In this document: positions 25,619-34,887 of the stretch, piece after piece
Position numbering within the stretch: the stretch's first letter is position 1
Layout of the letters: each line of letters starts with the position of its first letter
Assembly (NCBI RefSeq): GCF_030544485.1
Contig: NZ_CP130610.1
Location: 4,030,001-4,094,000, forward strand
Reading direction: 5' to 3'
Source of the DNA: Halomonas sp. HAL1
GTDB lineage: Bacteria; Pseudomonadota; Gammaproteobacteria; Pseudomonadales; Halomonadaceae
Length of the DNA: 64,000 nt
Notes under the pieces: model-generated
Databases searched by the model: none
Seen by the model: the letters and a program-made list of their open reading frames with translations, nothing else
What the model was told of the DNA's origin: nothing
Program-made: the position numbers and the translations under genes

Positions 25619-25641
25619 CTGGCTTTTACGAATTAAAATGG
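25619..25641. repeat. 23-bp near-perfect direct repeat, copy 2
   Basis: Matches copy 1 (20791-20813) except for two bases; both contain TTTTACGAATTAAAAT after CTGG. Confidence 0.75.
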
Positions 25642-25954
25642 GTGTGCATATTTTTAAAGAACGATTCTCATTTCCTTTACCTGCATCAGTGGTTTCATAA
25701 GTCCGCCAATATGAGAAATTGCTAAATCTGAGCAAAACGGCGACGAAATAACCATATTATATAATTCCTGTCAAGCATTTATTTCAAAAATATCAGTTTA
25801 CTTTCTGTAAGCCTTTATAAGGCTTTTTGAGTGCCTATGGCTACGTTGGCCTAGGGTACTGGGGGTAAACGTCCAAAAATGCGGTTTTTTTAGCTTCTAG
25901 CTGGTATGTCGTAGGTACTCATACACCTTCGCATAGTGTATTGTCGTTTTTCTT

Positions 25955-26000
25955 ATTTTGTTTGGTAAACAGACCAGCCCTTCGAAACTGGAGAGATCCA
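25955..26000. other. Right attachment junction (attR)
   Basis: TTTGGTAA (25961-25968) and CCAG-CCCTTCGAAA-CTGG (25974-25991) in element DNA are followed at 25992 by the continuation of comM, A-GAG-ATC-CAT (E-I-H). Shared TGG at both junctions gives the probable crossover within 2-3 bases. Confidence 0.7.
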
Positions 26001-26535
26001 TTTAGCCCGCGCCAGTCATGAACGTCGGTATCCAGCTCGGTTTCAATTGGTAGCCGCAATGAATCCATGCCCCTGCGGCCACTTGGGCGATCCACGCCAA
26101 CGCTGCCAGTGTACCGCCAGCCAAATTCAGCGTTATCAAGCGCGGCTTTCCGGGCCGCTGCTGGACCGCATCGACCTCCAAGTGGAAGTCCCCGCGCTGC
26201 CGCCCGAGCAGCTCACCGCGCAAACCCAAGGCGAATCATCGGCAGCCGTGCGTGAGCGGGTGATGGCCGCCCGAGAACGTCAAATGGCCCGCGGCGCGCT
26301 AAACAGCCAGTTAAGCGGTAAAGCGCTGGAAGCCGCCTGCGCACTTAACGATAAAGAGCGCGCCTGGCTGGCGGGTGTGCTCGAAAAGCTCAAGCTCTCC
26401 GCCCGTGCCTACCACCGCGTACTGCGCGTAGCACTGACCCTAGCCGACCTGCAGGGCGCGCCCAAACCCACCCAACCGCACTTTATTGAAGCGATTGGCT
26501 ACCGGCAGTTGGATCGGATGCTGAAGGGAGCGTAG
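25992..26535 (+). pseudogene. comM: comM 3' part, separated from its start
   Basis: C-terminal 180 codons of ComM. It continues the frame of the 5' part as EIHLARASHERRYPARFQLV, then AAMNPCPCGHLGDPRQRCQC (sensor 1 with a metal-binding Cys/His cluster), GPLLDRIDLQVEVP (arginine-finger region) and RVMAARERQ, down to the family C-terminus SYRQLDRML-like YRQLDRMLKGA. It has no start codon with a ribosome site of its own; an internal ATG at 26059 or so would cut through sensor 1. High GC like the host genome. Confidence 0.92.
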
Positions 26536-26547
26536 CAAAAAGCGGCA

Positions 26548-27528
26548 CTAGACCTTATTCTCGCTAAGCTGGTCTACAAACCCATCCAGCGCTTCAAACA
26601 GCACCTCCCGGATGGGATCAGCTTCATTTACCAGATGATGGCGCGCTTCCGGGTGGCGATGAATTTCGGCATTGGGAAACTTCTTCGCCAGAATCGCTAA
26701 ATTCCACTCCCAATCAACGGTCACATCCTGCTCGCCCTGCAAAATCAACGTAGGTAACTGGCTTGGCTGCTGCGCTAGCAACCGGGGCATCCAGCGGCGC
26801 ATGGCGCTTACCCAGGCAACGCTCAAGCGCTCGGGCTGCAGCGGGTCACCCTCGCGTAGAAATTCGGTGAACTGTTCGTCGGTAGAGTTGGGCCGATATT
26901 TACGCGGCAGCTCTTTTACAAAGGGGCTGGCAATCAAGTGCAGCCAGCTTGTTTGGCTCCATCCCCAAGGCCGCACCAGCGGCGCCAGCAGCACCAAGCC
27001 TGACCAACCCGAATCCTCTCGGCGGGTGAGCGCATCGGTAGCTAGAATAGCCCCGCCGGTGCTCTGCCCCACCCCCAGCCACGGGGCAGGCGCCATTCCC
27101 TGGCTCTTGAGGATGGTCTGCAGGTGGGTCAGGCAGTGCTGGTAGTCATCGAAATCCTCTATTTCCGCGCGCGCACCACTGGAAAGGCCATGGCCCGGAA
27201 GGTCCCACAGCACCACCCGCCAGCCCTTGGCCAGCAAACGCTTGAGCAGATGGCGATACAGGCCCATATGGTCAAAATAACCGTGCACCACGAAAGCGGT
27301 GCCCACCGGCTGCGGCGGGCTCCACACTTGGCACCACAGCGCAAAGCGTCCAGTATCAATAAAGCCTGCGTGTACTTCACTGGTATCCAATAGCAGGACT
27401 TCCAGACCATAGTGCTGAAAGTAGCCCTGCATGGCGTCGGTCAATATTTCCCCTGGCAGCAGACGGCTAAGGGCGGTCTCGCCCGAGGCATGGCGAAACA
27501 AGCCTTCCAGATGTTGGAAATCACGCAT
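26548..27528 (-). CDS. Alpha/beta hydrolase, lysophospholipase/monoacylglycerol lipase-like
   Basis: Cytosolic serine hydrolase of 326 residues. Oxyanion region FVVHGYFDHMGLYRHLLKRL, then WDLPGHGLSSGARAEIEDF as in monoacylglycerol lipases, nucleophile elbow GQSTGG near residue 155, acid in ILQGEQDVTVDWEWN, and catalytic His in HPEARHHLVNEA near 300. The elbow is GQSTG instead of the more common GHSMG. Single gene, convergent with comM. Substrate unknown. Confidence 0.85.
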   Translation of the reverse strand: MRDFQHLEGLFRHASGETALSRLLPGEILTDAMQGYFQHYGLEVLLLDTSEVHAGFIDTGRFALWCQVWSPPQPVGTAFVVHGYFDHMGLYRHLLKRLLAKGWRVVLWDLPGHGLSSGARAEIEDFDDYQHCLTHLQTILKSQGMAPAPWLGVGQSTGGAILATDALTRREDSGWSGLVLLAPLVRPWGWSQTSWLHLIASPFVKELPRKYRPNSTDEQFTEFLREGDPLQPERLSVAWVSAMRRWMPRLLAQQPSQLPTLILQGEQDVTVDWEWNLAILAKKFPNAEIHRHPEARHHLVNEADPIREVLFEALDGFVDQLSENKV

Positions 27529-27760
27529 CGTTGTTTCTCCATATCGCCCTTTTACGTTGGCCTAGACGCGGCAGGCGAGTCGCGCTATCAACCTCTAATT
27601 GCTAGTCATTTGGTCGCGCATTTTACCGCTTTAGGGTCTACGCTGTTTACATGCCCGAGCAAATGTGGAATTATTTTCCATAAATAAATTTTACTCTGCC
27701 TGTGGCAAACCATGTTCTAAAGAACAGAGTGCCCACGGGCATCCTCACAGGAGATACCCC

Positions 27761-29935
27761 ATGAGTGAGCGTATCACGCGCCACCGTTTACAGGTGGCAG
27801 CCGATTTAGATCGTTTTATTAATGAGCAGGCGCTACCGGGAACAGGCGTTGACGAAAATGCCTTTTGGGCCGGTGTGGATGCTCTGTTTCACGATTTGAC
27901 CCCTAAAAACCGTCAATTGCTGGAAGAGCGCGACACGCTACAAGAGAAGCTTGACGTGTGGCACCGGGAAAACCCCGGCCCGGTTACCGATATGCCTGCG
28001 TACCGCAGCTTCCTGAAAGAGACCGGCTACTTGGTGGAAGCCCCCGCTAACGTCAAAGCGACAACGACGAATGTTGATCGTGAAGTAGCTGTTCAAGCAG
28101 GCCCGCAGCTGGTAGTGCCGGTAAGCAATGCGCGCTATGCGCTGAACGCTGCCAATGCACGCTGGGGCAGCCTTTATGATGCTCTGTACGGCACCGACGC
28201 GATTTCAGAAGACGACGGCGCCGAGAAAGGCACCAGTTTCAACCCGAAACGCGGCGCCAAGGTGATTGCCTACGCCCGCGGCGTGCTGGATCGCGCGGCA
28301 CCGTTGGCCACTGGTTCACACCGTGACGCGGTGAAATACGCTATCCGTGATGAGCATTTGGTCGTCACCCTGGAAGGTGGCCGTGAAACAGGCTTGAAGG
28401 ACTCCGGCAAGCTGATCGGTTTCACTGGCGAAGCAGCCAAACCCGACGCGATTCTGCTGGGTAACAATGGTCTGCATCTGGAAATCCAGATCGACGCCAG
28501 CGATTCCATCGGCAAAACTGACCCGGCTGGCGTGAAGGATGTTGTCGTCGAAGCTGCCCTGACCACGATCATGGATTGTGAAGACTCCGTTGCTGCGGTG
28601 GATTCAGAAGACAAAGTCGGCGTTTACAGCAACTGGCTCGGCCTGATGAAGGGCGACCTGGAAGAGAAGATCGAGAAAGGTGACAAGACGTTTACGCGTA
28701 AGCTGAACGCCGACCGCACCTGGCAAACCAGCGATGGCGGCAGTGTAACGCTACCCGGTCGTTCGCTGATGTTCGTGCGTAATGTGGGTCACTTGATGAC
28801 CACACCAGCGATTCTGGATGAAAATGGCAACGAGCTGCCGGAAGGTATCCTGGATGCCGTGGTGACCTCGCTACTCGCGCTGCACGACCTGAAAAAGGAT
28901 GATAGCCAGCCGCGTAACTCACGCACCGGCTCTGTTTATATCGTGAAGCCGAAGATGCACGGCCCTAAAGAAGTCGCCTTTGCCAATGAACTGTTTGGCC
29001 GCGTTGAAGACCTTCTGGGCATGGATCGTGACACCCTGAAAATGGGCATCATGGACGAGGAACGCCGTACTACCGTCAACCTCAAAGCTTGTATTGCCGA
29101 AGCCGCTTCCCGCGTCGCGTTCATCAATACCGGCTTCCTGGACCGCACCGGCGACGAAATGCATACCGCCATGGAAGCAGGCCCCATGGTACGCAAGGGC
29201 GATATGAAAGGCGCCAAATGGATAGCGGCCTACGAGAAGAGCAACGTGCAAGTCGGTCTTGCCTGTGGCCTACGCGGTCGTGCGCAAATCGGTAAAGGCA
29301 TGTGGGCCATGCCGGACCTGATGCACAACATGCTGGAGCAGAAAATCGGCCACCCGAAAGCGGGCGCCAACACCGCCTGGGTACCTTCTCCCACGGCTGC
29401 CGCGCTGCACGCGCTGCACTATCACCAAGTTAACGTCACCGACGTTCAGCGCGAGCTGGAAGCCCTGGGCGAGCCCGACTACCTGGATGATCTACTCACT
29501 GTGCCGGTTGCTGAAAATGCTAACTGGTCGGATGAAGAGAAGCAGCAGGAGCTGGATAACAACTGCCAGGGTATTCTGGGCTACGTCGTACGCTGGGTAG
29601 AGCACGGCGTGGGCTGTTCGAAAGTACCGGACATCCACAACGTTGGCCTGATGGAAGATCGCGCAACGCTACGCATCTCCAGCCAGCACATCGCTAACTG
29701 GCTGCACCACGGCATTGTCGATGCACCACGCGTGGAAGAGACCCTCAAGCGCATGGCGAAAGTGGTCGATGAGCAGAACGCAGGCGACCCAACTTATACG
29801 GCCATGAGCGCCGACTTCGAAGGCTCTACCGCTTTCAAAGCCGCCTCTGACCTGATCTTCAAAGGTCGCGTACAGCCTTCCGGCTACACCGAGCCGCTAC
29901 TCCACGAGTGGCGTCAGGTGCATAAGGCGAAGTAA
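27761..29935 (+). CDS. glcB: Malate synthase G
   Basis: Condenses glyoxylate with acetyl-CoA to malate in the glyoxylate shunt or glycolate use. 724 residues from ATG 27761 (CACAGGAG upstream), the usual length of the G isoform. Visible markers: [32 protein letters not shown], and [20 protein letters not shown] with active-site Arg/Asp residues, plus [13 protein letters not shown] near 620. An in-frame upstream extension to 27665 lacks a ribosome site. A strong terminator follows. No isocitrate lyase neighbour in the window. Confidence 0.95.
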   Translation: MSERITRHRLQVAADLDRFINEQALPGTGVDENAFWAGVDALFHDLTPKNRQLLEERDTLQEKLDVWHRENPGPVTDMPAYRSFLKETGYLVEAPANVKATTTNVDREVAVQAGPQLVVPVSNARYALNAANARWGSLYDALYGTDAISEDDGAEKGTSFNPKRGAKVIAYARGVLDRAAPLATGSHRDAVKYAIRDEHLVVTLEGGRETGLKDSGKLIGFTGEAAKPDAILLGNNGLHLEIQIDASDSIGKTDPAGVKDVVVEAALTTIMDCEDSVAAVDSEDKVGVYSNWLGLMKGDLEEKIEKGDKTFTRKLNADRTWQTSDGGSVTLPGRSLMFVRNVGHLMTTPAILDENGNELPEGILDAVVTSLLALHDLKKDDSQPRNSRTGSVYIVKPKMHGPKEVAFANELFGRVEDLLGMDRDTLKMGIMDEERRTTVNLKACIAEAASRVAFINTGFLDRTGDEMHTAMEAGPMVRKGDMKGAKWIAAYEKSNVQVGLACGLRGRAQIGKGMWAMPDLMHNMLEQKIGHPKAGANTAWVPSPTAAALHALHYHQVNVTDVQRELEALGEPDYLDDLLTVPVAENANWSDEEKQQELDNNCQGILGYVVRWVEHGVGCSKVPDIHNVGLMEDRATLRISSQHIANWLHHGIVDAPRVEETLKRMAKVVDEQNAGDPTYTAMSADFEGSTAFKAASDLIFKGRVQPSGYTEPLLHEWRQVHKAK

Positions 29936-29955
29936 ACGCATTTTATGGTGTAATC

Positions 29956-29987
29956 AGCCTCGAGGCGCATGCCTCGGGGCTTTTTTA
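29956..29987 (+). terminator. Intrinsic terminator of glcB
   Basis: AGCCTCGAGGC (29956-29966), GCAT loop, GCCTCGGGGCT (29971-29981), then TTTTTT. Confidence 0.9.
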
Positions 29988-30004
29988 TATAAAGGATAAC
30001 AACA

Positions 30005-30421
30005 ATGACCGTGATGACTGCCGAGCAAATTGAGCATTTCTTGGATGAGGTATTCCCCCAGCGGATGGGGAAAATTGAATGCGTGGGTGAGATGAGCGCC
30101 ACCATGCGCCTAAAGATTGGCCACGAACATCTACGCCCTGGCCCGCGGGTTTCCGGGCCCACGATGATGGGGTTTGCAGATGTCGCTATGTACATCGCTA
30201 TCTTGGCGCAAATCGGCCCAGAGGCGATGGCCGTGACCAGCGACTTAAACTGCCACTTCCTCCGCGCGGCTTCCGGTGATCACGACATTATCGCCCACGC
30301 CAAGCTAATCAAACTCGGCCGCCGCCTGGCCGTAGGCGAAGTACAAATCTACTCAGCCAGCGATGACGTACGCCCCGTGGTGCATGTCACCGCCAGCTAT
30401 GCGCTACCTGAAAAGTCTTAA
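30005..30421 (+). CDS. PaaI-type hotdog thioesterase
   Basis: 138-residue hotdog-fold protein of the PaaI/4HBT class, which hydrolyses acyl-CoA thioesters. The central helix GPTMMGFADVAMYIAIL carries the catalytic Asp-type position, and the strand after it reads TSDLNCHFLRAASGDHDIIA. AAGGA precedes ATG 30005. Alone between glcB and a convergent DUF411 gene; substrate unknown. Confidence 0.8.
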   Translation: MTVMTAEQIEHFLDEVFPQRMGKIECVGEMSATMRLKIGHEHLRPGPRVSGPTMMGFADVAMYIAILAQIGPEAMAVTSDLNCHFLRAASGDHDIIAHAKLIKLGRRLAVGEVQIYSASDDVRPVVHVTASYALPEKS

Positions 30422-30432
30422 GCGGCCGTTCT

Positions 30433-30879
30433 TCAAGGCGCCAGTGTCATGAACGGCTCATCCTGCTGGTCGCTAAACGCGTAGACGTTATAGGGCTCGT
30501 CCTGAGGACCAGGCATACCCGGCGTACCAATGGGCATACCGGCCAAACCAATACCATCGACGTCAGGCTGCTCTTCAAACAGCTTTGTAACCGCTTCCAT
30601 CGGCACATGCCCTTCAATCCAATACTCGCCCATCTCGATGGTATGGCACGATCCCAAGCCATAAGGCACGCCCGCCTGTTGCTTGATATCACCCAACTCC
30701 ACGTCATCAATAATCGTCACTTCTACGCCGAGCTCTTCAAGATGACGTGCGTAACCGTCACAGCAGCCGCACTCAGGATTTTTGTAGAGTGTGGCCTCGT
30801 CAGGCAGTGCCGCATGCGCCGAGGTCGCCCCGAGAACTAGAGCGCTAGATAGGAATATTGAGGTGGTTAAGCGGCTCAT
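30433..30879 (-). CDS. DUF411 metal-binding periplasmic protein
   Basis: 148-residue secreted protein with a Sec signal ending ATSAHA. The mature domain starts LPDEATLYKNPECGCCDGYA, whose C-x-CC motif is the family's metal-binding site, and has GVPYGLGSCHTIEM and GHVPMEAVTKLFEE. DUF411 proteins are often found with copper resistance genes, but none is adjacent here. GGAGG lies before ATG 30879; the frame to 30933 lacks a ribosome site. Confidence 0.82.
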   Translation of the reverse strand: MSRLTTSIFLSSALVLGATSAHAALPDEATLYKNPECGCCDGYARHLEELGVEVTIIDDVELGDIKQQAGVPYGLGSCHTIEMGEYWIEGHVPMEAVTKLFEEQPDVDGIGLAGMPIGTPGMPGPQDEPYNVYAFSDQQDEPFMTLAP

Positions 30880-30980
30880 AAATACCCTCCTGATTAAGAG
30901 CGAATAAAGAAACGTTGGTAAGCGACGCAACATCCAATTGAAAGCTTACAACCTATGTGTCGCCCCAAGGTCAAGCTAGC

Positions 30981-33170
30981 TCAACGCTCAGTGCTAGGGA
31001 GTTGATCGATCATGCGATCCAGCGTCATCGGGTACTCACGGATCCGGACACCGGTGGCATTGTAGATCGCGTTGCCAATCGCAGCCGCTACGCCGCAAAT
31101 ACCCAGCTCACCCACTCCTTTTGCTTTTAGAGGCGATGAAGCAGCATCGGTGGTATCTAAAAAGATGACCTCCTGCTCGGGAATATCCGCATGTACCGCC
31201 ACTTCGTAGCCTGCCAGGTCGTGATTGACGAAGAAGCCGCGCCCGGTATCCACGCTCATGCCCTCGGTCAAGGCAGCGCCTACGCCCATGGTCATGCCGC
31301 CAATTACCTGGCTGCGCGCCGTGATGGGATTGAGGATGCGCCCTGCATCGCACACGGCCAGCATACGCCGCACGCGAGTTTCCCCGGTGTAGGCATTCAC
31401 GGCCACCTCGACAAAGTGCGCACCGAAGGTGCCGATCTCCAGCTCATCCTTGAAGTCGCCAAAGTTGATCGAATCCTCAGCCACTATCTCTTCGCCATCG
31501 GCTATGTCGGCCAGCGCCAGATCTGTCTGTCCGGCGACCACGCGGCCCTTTTCAAAGCGCGCCTCGTCAACGTTTAGGCGCTTGGCGATCTGCTCCTGAA
31601 GCGCCACACAGGCAGCATATACGCCAGCGGTGGCGCTAGTCGCACCAAACTGCCCGCCTGAGCCGGAGGAGGTTGGATAGGCGCTATTGCCAAGGCGCAC
31701 TTCTACGTCCTGCATCTCCATGCCCATGGTTTCTGCCGCGGTTTGGGACAGGATGGTGTAGGAGCCGGTACCGATATCGGTCATATCGGTTTCCACAATC
31801 AAGCGACCGTTCTGCAAGCGTACCCGCGCGCCCGAAGTCATGGTGGGCGCGCCGCGATAGGCACCAGCCATGCCGTGGCCAATCAGCCACTGGCCTTCGC
31901 GCCGACCGCCCGGTTGAAGGTTACGCTCAGCCCAGCCGAAGGTATCGGCGCCCTTACGCAGGCACTCCACAAAGTGGCGATCGCTGAAGGGTTTCGATGG
32001 CTCCTCGGGATTGACCTGGGTGTCGTTGAGAATCCTGAACGCCACGGGGTCCATGCCGAGCTTCTCCGCCATCTCGTCCATGGCGATCTCCAGCACCGCC
32101 AGCCCCGAGGCTTCGCCAGGGGCACGCATATCCGCCGATTCGGGTAGGCCCATATCGATAGGATGGTGCGCCACGCGACGATTTTCGCCCGCGTAGAAGC
32201 AGCGGGTCTGGTTGATCGCGTCTTCACCGCTGCCGCCGGGCAGCGTATGGGAAATGGCAGCATGGTCGAAAGCGGTAATCTTGCCATCTGATCCGGCCGC
32301 GATGCGCAGACGCTGAATGGTGCCGGACCGATGCGTGGCGTTGTTGAAGATCATCGGGCGCGGCAAGGCGACTTTGACTGGCCGCCCGGTCTCGCGCGAG
32401 CCAAGCGCCGCCAGCACCGCATCGGCGCGTAGCCACAGCTTGCCGCCAAAGCCGCCGCCCACGTAAGGGCTTTCCAGGCGGATTCTTTCAGCATCAATAT
32501 CAAAGGTGGTGGCGAGCGCCTGGCGCGTCCACTCGATCATCTGATTCGATGTCCATACCGTCATCTGACCGCCATCCGACCAGTCCACGATAGAAGCGTG
32601 GGGCTCCATCATGGCGTGGCTTTGCGAGGCGGTACGATAGGTTTCATCCAACGTGACCGGCGCGGCATCAAACGCCGCATCCACATCGCCGACGTTTGCC
32701 ACCGGCTCGCCGGTGCTCTGAAGGCGCGTCCAGGCATCTTCAAGATCAAACACGCCCTTCGCCTCTTCGTAGCGCACCTCGATCAATGACGCCGCACCAC
32801 GCGCCTGCTCCAAGGTATCGGCGACCACCACCGCGATGGCCTGGTGGTAGTGCTCAACGGTGGCGCCGCCGAACAGGTGGGCCACGTTGCTGTCGGCACG
32901 CGCCAGCGGCTCAAGCTCCAGTGTGGTAATAACGGCCGCCACGCCGGGGGCAGCGCGGGCAGCCGAGGCGTCCATATGAGTGATTTTGCCTCGGGCAATC
33001 GTTGCGCACACGGGGTAACCCACCAGCTGGTTGGCTGCCACGTCATGCCGCTCGTAGGCGTAGGGCGCGCGGCCGGTTACCTTGAGCAGACCGTCGATCC
33101 GCGCGTGGGGCTTGCCGATAACGCGAGCATGATCGAAAAGGTTATCTTCCGTTGATTGATTAAAATCCAT
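30981..33170 (-). CDS. paoC: Molybdenum hydroxylase, molybdopterin-binding subunit (PaoC-like)
   Basis: Large catalytic subunit (729 residues) of a xanthine oxidase-family aldehyde/heteroaromatic oxidoreductase. Moco-binding motifs: SPYVGGGFGGKLWLRADAV near residue 240, APGEASGLAVLEIAMDE, and the active-site Glu in LKAKGVGELGICGVAAA near 700. It is the third gene of a [2Fe-2S]-FAD-Moco operon and starts four bases after the FAD-subunit stop. The size and gene order match PaoABC of E. coli, which oxidises aromatic aldehydes; substrate here is uncertain. Confidence 0.85.
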   Translation of the reverse strand: MDFNQSTEDNLFDHARVIGKPHARIDGLLKVTGRAPYAYERHDVAANQLVGYPVCATIARGKITHMDASAARAAPGVAAVITTLELEPLARADSNVAHLFGGATVEHYHQAIAVVVADTLEQARGAASLIEVRYEEAKGVFDLEDAWTRLQSTGEPVANVGDVDAAFDAAPVTLDETYRTASQSHAMMEPHASIVDWSDGGQMTVWTSNQMIEWTRQALATTFDIDAERIRLESPYVGGGFGGKLWLRADAVLAALGSRETGRPVKVALPRPMIFNNATHRSGTIQRLRIAAGSDGKITAFDHAAISHTLPGGSGEDAINQTRCFYAGENRRVAHHPIDMGLPESADMRAPGEASGLAVLEIAMDEMAEKLGMDPVAFRILNDTQVNPEEPSKPFSDRHFVECLRKGADTFGWAERNLQPGGRREGQWLIGHGMAGAYRGAPTMTSGARVRLQNGRLIVETDMTDIGTGSYTILSQTAAETMGMEMQDVEVRLGNSAYPTSSGSGGQFGATSATAGVYAACVALQEQIAKRLNVDEARFEKGRVVAGQTDLALADIADGEEIVAEDSINFGDFKDELEIGTFGAHFVEVAVNAYTGETRVRRMLAVCDAGRILNPITARSQVIGGMTMGVGAALTEGMSVDTGRGFFVNHDLAGYEVAVHADIPEQEVIFLDTTDAASSPLKAKGVGELGICGVAAAIGNAIYNATGVRIREYPMTLDRMIDQLPSTER

Positions 33171-33173
33171 GGG

Positions 33174-34124
33174 TCACTCCTGAGCCAGCAGCGCGGCGAG
33201 CGTTCGTTCTGCTAGGGTAAGCTTGTAGGCGTTCTCTTGCGTTGGGCGGGCCCCGTCCAGTAAGCGGGCCATGACAGCGGATGCGCCCTGCGGTAACGCC
33301 GCGTCGGCGTCATCACGGCGCCAGGGCTTGGGTGCCACACCGCCCAGGGCAACGCGCCCCGTTCCATCGGGGGCTTGAATTAGCGCAACGGACACCAGCG
33401 CAAAGGCGTAAGAGGCCCGGTCGCGCACTTTATAGTAGGCGTGGCGGCCTTCGACAGGGGGCGGCAGCAGCACGGCGGTGATCATCTCGCCTGCTTGCAG
33501 CGCTGTCTCCACCTCCGGCGTATCGCCAGGCAGTTGATAGAACTCATCCAGCGTCAGGCGGCGTGTTTCACCGGTTGACGTCACTGTTTCCACTTCGGCA
33601 TCCAACACGCGCAGGGCAACGGCCATATCAGAGGGGTGCGTGGCAATACACGCATCGGACGTGCCGATAATGCCCAACTGACGCGTGGTGGCGCCTTCGC
33701 TCAACGCTGCGCAGCCCGCCCCAGGCGAGCGCTTGTTGCAGGGCATGCCAGTGTCATAAAAGTAGCCACAGCGCGTGCGCTGAAGCAGGTTGCCGCCGGT
33801 GGTCGCCTTGTTACGCAGCTGGCCGGAGGCACCCGACACCAGCGCCCGACTCAATACCGCGTAGTCCTTACGAATCCGGGTATCCGCCGAGAGCGCGGCG
33901 TTGCTAACCAGCGCGCCAATGCGCAGCCCGCCCTCATCCGTCGGTGTAATATCGTCAAGACCCGTGCCCCCTAAGTCGATCAGGTGCTTGGGAATTTCGA
34001 TCTCATGCTTCATCAAATCCAGCAGGTTAGTACCGCCCGCGATAAACTTGGCGCCCGGCACTTCCGCCGCACGGGCTGCCGCCTGGGCCGGGTCGCTGAC
34101 GCGTTCATAGGAAAAGGCTTTCAT
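33174..34124 (-). CDS. paoB: Molybdenum hydroxylase, FAD subunit (PaoB-like)
   Basis: 316-residue FAD-binding subunit. PCMH-type FAD motif [18 protein letters not shown] and an extra cysteine cluster [20 protein letters not shown] and GAGC (about residues 120-145), which in PaoB and 4-hydroxybenzoyl-CoA reductase holds an additional [4Fe-4S] cluster. ATG 34124 overlaps the [2Fe-2S] subunit stop (ATGA); the frame upstream to 34187 belongs to that gene's shadow. Electrons pass from the Moco subunit through this chain. Confidence 0.85.
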   Translation of the reverse strand: MKAFSYERVSDPAQAAARAAEVPGAKFIAGGTNLLDLMKHEIEIPKHLIDLGGTGLDDITPTDEGGLRIGALVSNAALSADTRIRKDYAVLSRALVSGASGQLRNKATTGGNLLQRTRCGYFYDTGMPCNKRSPGAGCAALSEGATTRQLGIIGTSDACIATHPSDMAVALRVLDAEVETVTSTGETRRLTLDEFYQLPGDTPEVETALQAGEMITAVLLPPPVEGRHAYYKVRDRASYAFALVSVALIQAPDGTGRVALGGVAPKPWRRDDADAALPQGASAVMARLLDGARPTQENAYKLTLAERTLAALLAQE

Positions 34125-34681
34125 GAGCGCGCCTCCGCAACCTGGTTGATGGCCTTGAGAATGTTGGCGTAGGCGCCGCAGCGGCAAAGATTGCCTGACA
34201 TCCGCTCGCGAATTTCCGCATCGCTGATCTCAATAGGCGCATTCAAATCTTTGGTAACATGGCTTGGCAGCCCCGCTTGAATCTCTTCAAGCACCGCCTT
34301 GGCCGAGCAGATTTGCCCCGGCGTGCAGTAGCCGCACTGAAAAGCGTCATGATCGACAAAGGCTTGCTGCATGGGATCAAGATGATCGACCTCAGCCGCC
34401 CCTTCGATGGTCGAAATATCATCATCTTCATGCATGACCGCAAGGGACAAGCAGGCGTTGATGCGTTCGCCGTTCACAGACACCGTGCAGGCGCCACACT
34501 GGCCGTGGTCACAGCCTTTCTTGGTGCCCGTAAGCTTTAGATGTTCACGCAGGGCATCCAGCAGCGTTGTGCGGTTATCCAGAGTTAACGTATGCCGTTC
34601 GCCATTGACGGTTAGTGAAAAGGTGCTGCTATCGGGGTTCACGGTCTTGGGGTGTCTTTCGACGTTATTAGAGGGGTTCAT
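34121..34681 (-). CDS. paoA: Molybdenum hydroxylase, [2Fe-2S] subunit (PaoA-like)
   Basis: 186-residue subunit with two [2Fe-2S] clusters: plant-type motif [17 protein letters not shown] near 57-72 and the C-terminal cluster [14 protein letters not shown] and GNLCRCGAY. No twin-arginine signal is present, unlike periplasmic E. coli PaoA, so the complex is probably cytosolic. First gene of the operon, divergent from xdhC. Confidence 0.87.
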   Translation of the reverse strand: MNPSNNVERHPKTVNPDSSTFSLTVNGERHTLTLDNRTTLLDALREHLKLTGTKKGCDHGQCGACTVSVNGERINACLSLAVMHEDDDISTIEGAAEVDHLDPMQQAFVDHDAFQCGYCTPGQICSAKAVLEEIQAGLPSHVTKDLNAPIEISDAEIRERMSGNLCRCGAYANILKAINQVAEARS

Positions 34682-34887
34682 TGCTCTATGCCTTCCTTGC
34701 GCGTTGCTTTCACTTATTTAGTGCCATAAAGCCTTTAGCATAGACACGATTACGCCAGGCAGCCCAACTCTGTGTCCAACCTTGTAAAACAAAACCTCTA
34801 TCTGCGTCAGGTGCGCTACGCTATGACACGTCTATCCACGCAAGACAGGCAATGGATGCCGCTTGCTCACTATTGGAAACGTTTGCA
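34682..34887. other. Divergent promoter region between paoABC and xdhC
   Basis: About 206 bases. It carries the start regions of divergent operons; no clear regulator site or riboswitch is recognised. Confidence 0.4.

Larger units (their letters stand above)
25157..25960. other. AT-rich noncoding end of the element
   Basis: About 800 bases without a supported protein gene. It contains the iterons (25277-25410), a second copy of the 23-bp direct repeat (25619-25641), and an AAGCCTT/AAGGCTT hairpin with a short T-run (25809-25828). The 72-residue frame at 25517-25735 is not convincing. The end is presumably origin and attachment DNA. Confidence 0.5.
18361..25991. mobile_element. Integrated mobilizable plasmid-like element in comM
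   Basis: About 7.63 kb. Boundaries are set by the comM reading frame; TGG is shared at both junctions (18358-18360 and 25989-25991). It is visibly more AT-rich than the flanks, most strongly in the mob, rep and cargo parts. Content in order: serine recombinase, secreted protein, candidate oriT, mobC-mobA with nested mobB/mobD, two-gene minus-strand cargo pair, two small unknown genes, RepL-like initiator, and an iteron region. It has plasmid replication, mobilization and site-specific integration parts but no conjugation machinery and no recognised resistance gene. Confidence 0.85.

Noticed and set aside
25517..25735. 72-residue minus-strand frame in the AT-rich end of the element
   Set aside because: No ribosome site, odd composition, and it crosses the 23-bp repeat.
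26047..26535. comM 3' part as an independent gene
   Set aside because: It joins the 5' part in frame exactly across the element; it has no start signal of its own.
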